Part shown: piece by piece, positions 1 through 5,602 of the stretch
Layout: each line of letters opens with the position of its first letter
Position numbering within the stretch: position 1 is the first letter of the stretch
Assembly (NCBI GenBank): GCA_015657605.1
Contig: JACDQO010000407.1
Span: 1-14,249 of the forward strand
Length of the DNA stretch: 14,249 bases
From: Limnohabitans sp.
Lineage (GTDB): Bacteria; Pseudomonadota; Gammaproteobacteria; Burkholderiales; Burkholderiaceae_C
Direction: 5' to 3'
Made by a program: the position numbers and the translations under genes
The notes under the pieces: model-generated
The model's database searches: none
The model's input: only the letters and a program-made list of their open reading frames with translations
What the model was told of the DNA's origin: nothing

Positions 1-2
1 AC

Positions 3-578
3 TTCCGCCGCATCAACGCCAGCGAGCGCTTTGCCAAGCGGGCCTCGGCCAAGAGCGGCATGTTGGTCACGGCCAGCGAACAAGAGTGCAAGATGATCGA
101 GAACACGCCCACGGTGTCGCACCCTGCCGTGATCACCCACCCCTACAACGGCCGCAAGATTTTGTTCGTGAACTCGATCTGGACCAAGCGTCTGCTGGGC
201 ATGCACATGGACCTGTCCGAGGCCGTGTTGAACATGCTCTACGAGTGGGTCAAAAAGCCCGAGTTCATGGTGCGTTTCCGTTGGGAAAAAGACTCTTTGG
301 CCATGTGGGACAACTGCGCCACACAGCACTATGCCGTGTTCGACTACGCGCCGCACTACCGCGCAGGCCAGCGCATGACCTGCGGCAGTTTTGTGCCCAC
401 CCTCAACCCCGGTGTCGGTGCTGCAGCAAGTGGCCAGCCTTCGGTCATGCGTCAGCTGCTGGACACCACCCGCATGCAAGCGGCCAGCCCAAGTGAACAG
501 AAGGCGGTGGAAGCCATCTTCAGCGCACTCGAAAGCGTGGACCTGAACGCCGTGGCCAGTGCCGCCCAGCGCCGTTGA
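3..578 (+). CDS. TauD/TfdA-family Fe(II)/2-oxoglutarate dioxygenase, C-terminal part (5' end outside window)
   Basis: The reading frame is open from base 3, so the start lies upstream; 191 residues are visible. Seen: the family's C-terminal half, with HPAVITHPYNGRKILFVN, then FRW, then WDNCATQHYAVFDY, then RAGQRM. The His in TQHYA is the distal iron ligand. Arg residues follow it at +11 and +15, the same spacing as E. coli TauD H255, R266 (2-oxoglutarate) and R270 (taurine sulfonate). Known for TauD: taurine + O2 + 2-oxoglutarate gives sulfite, aminoacetaldehyde, succinate and CO2. Inference: this is the aldehyde-generating enzyme of the BMC operon, since the aldehyde dehydrogenase starts only 19 bases after its stop. 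The family is broad, so the substrate could be another sulfonate or carboxylate. The first His-x-Asp iron motif is not in the window, so activity cannot be confirmed. Confidence 0.85.
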   Translation, partial: FRRINASERFAKRASAKSGMLVTASEQECKMIENTPTVSHPAVITHPYNGRKILFVNSIWTKRLLGMHMDLSEAVLNMLYEWVKKPEFMVRFRWEKDSLAMWDNCATQHYAVFDYAPHYRAGQRMTCGSFVPTLNPGVGAAASGQPSVMRQLLDTTRMQAASPSEQKAVEAIFSALESVDLNAVASAAQRR

Positions 579-597
579 ACGCGAGACACCCTCTGAC

Positions 598-2090
598 ATG
601 AGTTCCAGCAACCCCATCGATCTGGCCGACCACGACCTGGCCGCCTTGCAGGAGGCCCGCGACTTGCTGGTCCGAGCCCGGCAAGCCGCTGCCACGCTGG
701 CGCTGTGGACGCCCGAAGAAGCCAAGCGTGTCGCGAAAGAAGTGGCCGCTGCTTTGCTGCCGCGTGCCGAGTTTTATGCCGAGTGGGCCGTGCGTGAAAG
801 CCGCATCGGCAAAGTGGCCGACAAGATCGCCAAGAACCAGATTGCTTGCACGCTGACGCCCACGGCTTGGGACAATGTGGCGCTGGGCGGCGTGCGCCGC
901 AACGATGCCCTGCGCATCGTCGAGATCGGTCGCCCAGCCGGTGTGGTGGTGGGTTTGTCCAACTCCACCTCGCCCGTGGCCACCATCATGTTCAAAACCA
1001 TTTTGTGCCTGATGACGCGCAACGCGCTGGTCATCTCGCCGCACCCCGTGGCGTTGGGCTGCTGCACCGCCGTGACTCATGAATTGCAAGCGGCCATTGA
1101 AAAAGCCGGCGGCCCGGCCAACGCCCTGCAGATCCTGACCCGCCCCACGGTCGAGGCCACGGGCGCACTGATGCGCGACGCCCGCACCGACGTGATTTTG
1201 GCCACCGGTGCACGCCCATGGTGCGTGCGGCCTATGGCTCGGGCAACCCCGCCATTGGCGTGGGCTCGGGCAATGTGCCGATTTATGTGGACGCCAGCGC
1301 CGACATCGAAGCCGCTGCGCAGACCATTGTGGCCGCCAAGAATTTTGACCACGGCAGCCCCTGCCAGGCCCCCTCGGTGCTCTTGTTGCACGCGGCCATC
1401 GCCGGGCCGATGCAGCAAGCCCTGGCCCGCCAGGGTGCACATGTGTGCACCGAAGAAGAAGCACAAAAAATCCAGAACCACGCCTTTCCGGGCGGCAAGT
1501 TCAACGGCAAAGTGGTCGGACGACCCGCGTTTGAGATCGCGCAGGCCGCTGGCGTGCAAGTGCCGCGCGACTGCCAGGCCTTGGTCTGCCCCATCGCCAA
1601 CCCGCAGGCTGGCCATGTGATGCTCAAGGAAAAGCTCTCGCCGATTTTGGGCTGCGTGGTGGTGCAAGACGTTGACCAGGGCATTGGTGTGGCGCGGCTC
1701 ATGCTGCAGCACAGCGGCGCAGGCCACACCACCGGCATCCACTCGGCATCCGCCGAACAAGCGGTGTACTGGGGCGCGGCCCTCGACTATTACCGCGTGG
1801 TCGTCAACGGCTCCACGGTGCACGACAGCACCGGTGCCAACACCGGCTTGCCCTACACCTTCACCATCGGCACGGGTTACGCGGGCAAAAGCTCGGTGGA
1901 CTGCAACGTCGGCCCCGAGCTGCTGGTCAACTGGAAACGCGTGGCCTTTCCGCTGCCGGGCGGCTGGGCCGGGGCCATGGCGTCGGGCGCAGCTTTGCCC
2001 ACAGCCCCAGGCCAGTTGTCCACCCTCACGCCTGAACTCCAGGCCACCGTCCTGCGCATCGTGCAGGAAGAACTCGAACACCTTCGCTGA
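598..2090 (+). CDS. CoA-acylating-type aldehyde dehydrogenase of the BMC operon (one frameshift in this sequence)
   Basis: Restored length is about 497 residues. It belongs to the acylating aldehyde dehydrogenase group (PduP/EutE, sulfoacetaldehyde dehydrogenase SauS), which oxidises an aldehyde to an acyl-CoA with NAD+ and CoA. Seen: VVVGLSNSTSPVATIMFKT near residues 116-134, VISPHP near 145-150, GVGSGNVPIYVD near 221-232, and the probable catalytic Cys in HGSPC at about residue 256. One base is missing near 1210: the frame runs ILATG, then after one added G continues GTPMVRAAYGSGNPAIG to the stop at 2090. I chose ATG 598 because the longer in-frame ORF overlaps the dioxygenase. Gaps are 19 bases upstream and 9 bases to the BMC-T gene, so it sits in the operon. 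The aldehyde substrate is not determined; aminoacetaldehyde or sulfoacetaldehyde are inferred candidates. Reading it as a true pseudogene is less likely, because both halves are well conserved. Confidence 0.85.
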
Positions 2091-2099
2091 AAGCCCTTC

Positions 2100-2712
2100 A
2101 TGTCCACTTTGCGCAGTTACATTTTTCTGGACCGCTTGCAGCCACAACTGATGTGCATGCTGGGGTCGACGGCCCGCGGCTTTTTGCCGCGCCACAACGA
2201 CGCGGCCATGGTCATCGAAGTCGCCCCCGGCATGGACATTGAGTGGCTGACCGACATCGCACTCAAGCACGACAACGTCAAGCCCGGCAACCTGGTGGTT
2301 GAGCGTCAGTTCGGTTATCTGGAGTTCCACGGCCAGTCTTCTTCGTCCGTCAAGTCGGCGGGTGCAGCGGTGCTCGAAGCCATGGGGGTGAGCGAGAAAA
2401 GCGTGCTCAAGCCCGAAATCCTGGCTTCCAAAGTCATTGACCGTGTCGACGGCTACCACGCCTTTTTGATCAACCGCAGCAAGTCCGGCAGCATGCTCTT
2501 GCCAGGCGAATCGCTTTACATCATGGAGATGACCACATCTTCGTATGCGCTTTTGGTGGCCAACGAGGCCGAGAAGGCGCCAACGTGAAACTGATCGACT
2601 GCGCTTCATGGGCCCAGCCGGTCGCTTGTACCTCTCGGGCAATGCGTCGGACGTGCGTGCCGCCGCTGCCGTGGCCGAGGCGGTGATCCGCGACGCAGGA
2701 GGCGCGGCATGA
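2100..2712 (+). CDS. BMC-T (tandem BMC-domain) shell protein 1, two frameshifts in this sequence
   Basis: Restored length is about 204 residues with two BMC domains in tandem. Such proteins form trimers that take a hexamer position in the shell facets and often carry larger or gated pores. Seen: SYIFLDRLQPQL at the N-terminus, GNLVVERQFGYLEFH mid-domain 1, then LPGESLYIMEMTTSSYALLV and ANEAEKAP in domain 2. After two missing bases (near 2580 in a C run and near 2602) the chain goes on as NVKLIDC, then FMGPAGRLYLSGNASDV, and stops at 2710-2712. That stop overlaps the next gene's ATG at 2709 (ATGA), which strongly supports the two-base repair. It is a paralogue of the BMC-T at 4328 and, from memory, resembles RMM-type BMC-T proteins. 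Uncorrected, the frame ends at 2588 after 162 residues. Confidence 0.88.
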
Positions 2713-3692
2713 GCACAGACGCCTTGCGCGAGCAAATTCGCACGCAGGTGCGAAAAGCTTTGGGCGCTGCGTCCAGCCCAGCCCCGGCGGCTGACGCGTC
2801 CGTGGCGGCTTTGATGCGCCGCTTTGAAGCCGGTTACGAGACTGTGAGCGCCGAGGCCATCGTGGCCTGCTTTGCACCCGATGTGGTCTGGATCCTGCCC
2901 GATTCGCGCGTGCTCAAAGGCCGCGAAGCCTGCCTGGCGTTTTTGAAAGAACGCTTTGCCAGCCCCACTGGTCCCAAGTTTTCGGACTCGCACATGAACG
3001 TGCTGGGCCAGACCGTGGTGCAAAACTACAAAGTGTCCGTGCCGCTGCCCGGTGGCCAGACCGGCACCTACGACGGCACCGATGTCTACCAAATTCACAA
3101 TGGGCTGATCGCCCGCAAAGACGCTTACTGGAAGCAAGTGGGCATGCCCAAGCCTGCACCAACGACTGCAGCTGCAGCGCCATCGGCGCCAGCGCAGGCC
3201 GCCGCCAGCCCCGCAGGCGTGGTGGTGCCCTTGCGTGTGGGCACGGCTGCGCAAGCCGCTGCGCTGACCGACCTGTTCAAGCGCCTGGCCGCCAGCCCCG
3301 CACTGCTGCAAGCGGCGCAATCAGGCTTGCTGCGTTTTGACATGCGTGTGGACGAAGCGGCGGTGAAAGCCGTGGCGGCTTCAGCTGGTTCATCTGGCGG
3401 TGCGTCCGGTGGCGCCTCGGCCATGGCCGCCACCACCGCCATCGACCCGGCCGCTTGCTGCTCGTCTTGCAAAGAAGGTAAGGCCTGCGAGTGCAAGGGC
3501 GACACCTGCGATCTGCACGATCACAAAGCGGAAGTCCCTGAACTCCAAGGCGTGATCGGCGAGAAGCTGCTCAAAACCTTGCCCGCCAGCGTCAAAACCG
3601 TTCGAATCCATCCCAAAGCGGTCTTGACCCCTTTGGGCAAAGAAGCCCTGCGCAAGCGCGGCATCACCATTGACCGAGGAACCACCCCATGA
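2709..3692 (+). CDS. NTF2/SnoaL-like protein with Cys-rich segment and BMC-type C-terminal motif; probable BMC cargo
   Basis: 327 residues, function not recognised. Seen in order: residues 1-20 form an amphipathic helix (STDALREQIRTQVRKALGA) followed by an Ala/Pro linker, like the encapsulation peptides of BMC cargo enzymes; residues 31-145 look like an NTF2/SnoaL fold (FEAGYETVSAEAIVACFAPD, YDGTDVYQIHNGLIARKDAY); 146-170 is an Ala/Pro linker; 171-224 is helical; 225-248 is a Gly/Ser/Ala linker. Cys residues follow at 250, 251, 254, 260, 262 and 267, with His at 270 and 272. Residues 280-323 (VIGEKLLKTLP, VLTPLGKEALRKRGITI) carry a TPL..A..RGI motif also met in EutQ/EutT-type proteins. It overlaps both neighbours by ATGA, so it is translationally coupled to BMC-T and BMC-P. 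Inference: a luminal protein, either an enzyme (NTF2 folds include hydrolases and isomerases) or a metal or Fe-S carrier. Confidence 0.82.
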   Translation: MSTDALREQIRTQVRKALGAASSPAPAADASVAALMRRFEAGYETVSAEAIVACFAPDVVWILPDSRVLKGREACLAFLKERFASPTGPKFSDSHMNVLGQTVVQNYKVSVPLPGGQTGTYDGTDVYQIHNGLIARKDAYWKQVGMPKPAPTTAAAAPSAPAQAAASPAGVVVPLRVGTAAQAAALTDLFKRLAASPALLQAAQSGLLRFDMRVDEAAVKAVAASAGSSGGASGGASAMAATTAIDPAACCSSCKEGKACECKGDTCDLHDHKAEVPELQGVIGEKLLKTLPASVKTVRIHPKAVLTPLGKEALRKRGITIDRGTTP

Positions 3693-3958
3693 AAACAGGA
3701 ACCGTGATCGGCCGCATCGTGGCCAGCAAACGCCTGCCCGAATTGCCCGCTGGGGCATTGCTGGAGGTGCAACTGGACTACCCCAAAGACGTGGTCGTCT
3801 GCTACGACCCCATGGGCTGCGGCATTGGCGAGCGCGTGATGATCACCATCGGCGCACCTGCCGCGTGGTGGTTTGCCCCGGCCCACCCGCGTGTGGTGGC
3901 CGACGCGTTCATCATCGCCTCGCTCGACAACTACGACACCCCCACACCAATGCGTTGA
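3689..3958 (+). CDS. BMC-P pentameric vertex protein (EutN/CcmL family)
   Basis: 89 residues, normal for the family, whose pentamers cap the vertices of the icosahedral shell. Seen: the beta-barrel start MKTGTVIGRIVASKRLPELPAGALLEVQL, here at residues 1-29, then the loop motif DPMGCGIGERVMITIG, then ADAFIIASLD near the C-terminus. The usual vertex-pore motif is GAGxGE; here it is GCGIGE, placing a Cys where small residues are normal. The AAWWF segment after the motif recalls, from memory, the ASSWF segment of RMM-type vertex proteins, which agrees with the BMC-T resemblance. The ATG overlaps the preceding stop (ATGA), so translation is probably coupled. A 68-base spacer separates it from BMC-H. 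No frameshift is seen. Confidence 0.9.
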   Translation: MKTGTVIGRIVASKRLPELPAGALLEVQLDYPKDVVVCYDPMGCGIGERVMITIGAPAAWWFAPAHPRVVADAFIIASLDNYDTPTPMR

Positions 3959-3967
3959 CGCAGCGGT

Positions 3968-4014
3968 ATTTTTTCTTTCACCCTTTCCCTCAACCCTTTC
4001 TTTTTTAACCCCTC
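3968..4014 (+). promoter_or_regulatory. G-free, pyrimidine-rich leader ahead of the BMC-H gene
   Basis: In this GC-rich genome these 47 bases hold no G and consist of T and C runs with a few A. The tract sits between the BMC-P stop and the BMC-H ribosome binding site. Inference: an unstructured leader that keeps the start region open and raises translation of the most abundant shell protein, or a site for RNA processing. A T-run terminator is unlikely, because no GC hairpin precedes it. Confidence 0.4.
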
Positions 4015-4020
4015 AAGGAG
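4015..4020 (+). promoter_or_regulatory. Ribosome binding site of BMC-H (AAGGAG)
   Basis: AAGGAG lies 6 bases before ATG 4027, an ideal Shine-Dalgarno sequence. It fixes the start of the BMC-H gene. Most other genes of the operon have weak sites or overlapping starts, so this one marks strong independent initiation. Confidence 0.75.
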
Positions 4021-4026
4021 ACTCAC

Positions 4027-4298
4027 ATGTCACAAGCCATCGGAATGATCGAAACCAAAGGTTATGTTGCTGCCTTCGCTGCCGCTGACGCCATGGTCAA
4101 AGCCGCCAACGTCAACATCGTTGCAAAAAAGAAGTCGGTGGCGGCCTGGTCGCCATCATCGTCTCGGGCGACGTGGGTGCCGTCAAGGCTGCCACCGAAG
4201 CCGGTGCTGAAGCCGCAGGCGCAATCGGTGAAGTGGTGTCTTGCCACGTCATCCCACGTCCACACGCTGACGTGTCCAAAGCCTTCGACGGCAAGTGA
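4027..4298 (+). CDS. BMC-H hexameric shell protein (one frameshift in this sequence, at an A6 run)
   Basis: Restored length is about 90 residues, a single-domain BMC protein (Pfam BMC type) whose hexamers tile the shell facets; this is normally the main shell component. Seen: the canonical start [20 protein letters not shown], then [13 protein letters not shown]. After the shift come [20 protein letters not shown] and ending [18 protein letters not shown]. The pore loop is VGGG. The shift is at GCA AAA AAG (4125-4131): adding one A, or a -1 slip, gives KKE as in homologues, and the frame then stops at 4296-4298. Read straight through, the frame would run to 4386, past the start of the next gene, in sequence unlike any BMC protein. 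Spacing to the next gene is 29 bases. Confidence 0.9.
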
Positions 4299-4316
4299 TC
4301 GCAGGCTGTTGCAGAT

Positions 4317-4323
4317 AAGGAGG
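4317..4323 (+). promoter_or_regulatory. Ribosome binding site of BMC-T 2 (AAGGAGG)
   Basis: A full-match Shine-Dalgarno sequence four bases before ATG 4328. It supports that start and suggests high expression of this shell protein. Confidence 0.72.
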
Positions 4324-4327
4324 CCGC

Positions 4328-5005
4328 ATGGCCACAAGCAAAAAAGCCACCGCGTCCACCCAACCGCCCGCCAAGCCGGCCGCTGAGCTTCGGGTTTACC
4401 TGACGCTCACCGACCTGCAGCCCCAGTTCTCTTCGTGGATGAGTTCGCCCTTGGGCGCACGCGGCTACGTGGCGATGCAAGGCACCAACGCGCTGCTGGT
4501 CGAGATCGCCCCCGGTCTGTCCATCCAGCGCGTGATTGACTTGGCCCTGAAGGCCGAACCCACACTCGAGCCCGGCATCCTGGCCGTGGAGCGGCAGTTC
4601 GGCGTGCTGGAGTTGCACAGCAACGACAGCGCGGCGCTGCAGCGTGCCGGCCAGGTCATCCTGCAATGGATGGGCGCGAAGGCCCAAGACCAGCTGCGCC
4701 CGCATCTGCTGTACAGCGACATTCTGGAAAACGTGACCGATCAGCACGCCGTGTTGATGAACCGCACGCGCCAAGCCAGCATGGTGCTGCCCGGCCAGAA
4801 CATGCTGCTCATGGAAGTGGCCCCGGCACTGTTTGGTGCCCACATGGCCAACGAAGCCGAAAAAGTCGCGCCCGACCTGACTTTGGTCGAGTGCAGCATG
4901 ATCGGGGCCAGCGGCCGCATGTACCTGACCGGCAGCATGGCCTCGCTCGAAAAAGCGAAAGCCCATGTCGAAAAGCTGCTTGCGGAGATTCCGGGCAGGG
5001 GTTGA
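4328..5005 (+). CDS. BMC-T (tandem BMC-domain) shell protein 2
   Basis: 225 residues, intact. Residues 1-20 are a basic, Ala/Pro-rich extension (MATSKKATAS...) missing from the first BMC-T. The rest carries two BMC domains: LRVYLTLTDLQPQFSSW, GILAVERQFGVLELH, LLYSDILENVTDQHAVLMNR, LPGQNMLLMEVAPALFGAHM, ANEAEKVAPDLTLVECSMIG, ending in SGRMYLTGSMASLEKAKAHV. It aligns by eye over its whole length with the 2100-2712 product, so they are paralogues. The A-run in its second half (LPG..LL.ME) matches LPGESLYIMEM of the first copy. Known: BMC-T trimers can stack face to face to make gated pores for bulky molecules such as cofactors. Two different BMC-T suggest two pore types. It is the last gene of the operon; the terminator follows 75 bases later. 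Confidence 0.9.
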   Translation: MATSKKATASTQPPAKPAAELRVYLTLTDLQPQFSSWMSSPLGARGYVAMQGTNALLVEIAPGLSIQRVIDLALKAEPTLEPGILAVERQFGVLELHSNDSAALQRAGQVILQWMGAKAQDQLRPHLLYSDILENVTDQHAVLMNRTRQASMVLPGQNMLLMEVAPALFGAHMANEAEKVAPDLTLVECSMIGASGRMYLTGSMASLEKAKAHVEKLLAEIPGRG

Positions 5006-5080
5006 GTCAGAAAAAGCACGCCGCATGGGCCACTGCCCAAGGTGGTTTGCAAGGTCTTCTTGCTTTACATCGCAACAACT

Positions 5081-5111
5081 AAGCCGTCTGCCCTTTTCGG
5101 GCAGACGGCTT
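5081..5111. terminator. Bidirectional hairpin terminator closing the BMC operon
   Basis: Perfect 13-bp inverted repeat, AAGCCGTCTGCCC (5081-5093) and GGGCAGACGGCTT (5099-5111), with the 5-base loop TTTTC. It lies between two convergent genes, 75 bases after BMC-T 2 (+ strand) and 18 bases after the end of the small - strand gene. The T stretch after the + strand stem is short, but the stem is strong and its placement is ideal for ending transcription from both sides. Confidence 0.85.
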
Positions 5112-5129
5112 GTTCATATCCTGACTGGA

Positions 5130-5372
5130 TTACTTGGATGCGGGCATCGCTTTTTTGGCTGCATCGGCGTGCTCTTGGGCTTGGGTCATGTGCTCATGTG
5201 CTGTTTTGCTGTGGGTCTGAGCCGCAGCGTGGTCGTTGGCACCGATGTATTTGGCCACTTCTTTGTGTGATTTGGCTGCCAACTCCAAATGCTCTGCCGC
5301 CTTGTGGTGGTGCTGCTCAGGCTTGAGTGGTGTCAAAGCCGGCGAGGTGGATTTTTGGGTTTCGAATGTCAT
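5130..5372 (-). CDS. Small His/Ala-rich helical protein of unknown function
   Basis: 80 residues from ATG 5372; no function recognised. Seen: a short polar N-terminus, then one long helix-prone stretch with spaced His and Ala (EQHHHKAAEHLELAAKSHKE, then AKYIGANDHAAAQTHSKTAH, then EHMTQAQEHADAAKKAM). I know from memory similar short His/Ala repeat proteins in Burkholderiales, usually annotated hypothetical. There are no membrane segments, no signal peptide and no Cys. The frame stays open upstream to 5480, with ATG also at 5417, but the added residues look less like the core and no good ribosome binding site decides the start. It is convergent with the BMC operon and separated from it by the terminator, so it is not part of it. 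Metal binding through the His residues or a stress role are guesses. Confidence 0.62.
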   Translation of the reverse strand: MTFETQKSTSPALTPLKPEQHHHKAAEHLELAAKSHKEVAKYIGANDHAAAQTHSKTAHEHMTQAQEHADAAKKAMPASK

Positions 5373-5602
5373 GTCAATAGCTTTCAAATAGAGTGAAGTT
5401 TTCGAGGTGTAAATCATGTGCACCTGAGTTACAAATTCATTTTGGAGCGCTTCAATTTCAGCGTCTGTCCGCTTGCACACGCAGCGGCTGAACCGTCAAT
5501 TCATGGTTTGAGCCATTTGCGCAAGCCCGCTTGCTCGACAATCGGCTCTTGGCAGCCCTCCATTGCAAAGATGGACAAATTGGCCACTTTCCAAATCAAC
5601 CC

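Noticed and set aside
520..1464. 314-codon frame on the - strand starting inside the aldehyde dehydrogenase gene.
   Set aside because: Low-complexity Arg/Gly/His-rich shadow of the + strand genes, with no family signature.
598..2712. Reading the split aldehyde dehydrogenase and BMC-T as true pseudogenes, or the shifts there as programmed frameshifting.
   Set aside because: The sites near 1210, 2580 and 2602 are not slippery heptamers, the coding on both sides is well conserved, and the same kind of single-base loss occurs in unrelated genes of the window.
1077..3320. Very long open frame (747 codons) on the - strand across the aldehyde dehydrogenase, BMC-T and NTF2-like genes.
   Set aside because: It is opposite well-recognised genes, its translation is rich in Gly/His/Arg/Ala with no recognisable domain, and long antisense frames are common in GC-rich DNA.
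3968..4014. T-run terminator between BMC-P and BMC-H.
   Set aside because: There is no GC-rich stem before the T runs, and the next gene belongs to the same operon and has a strong ribosome site.
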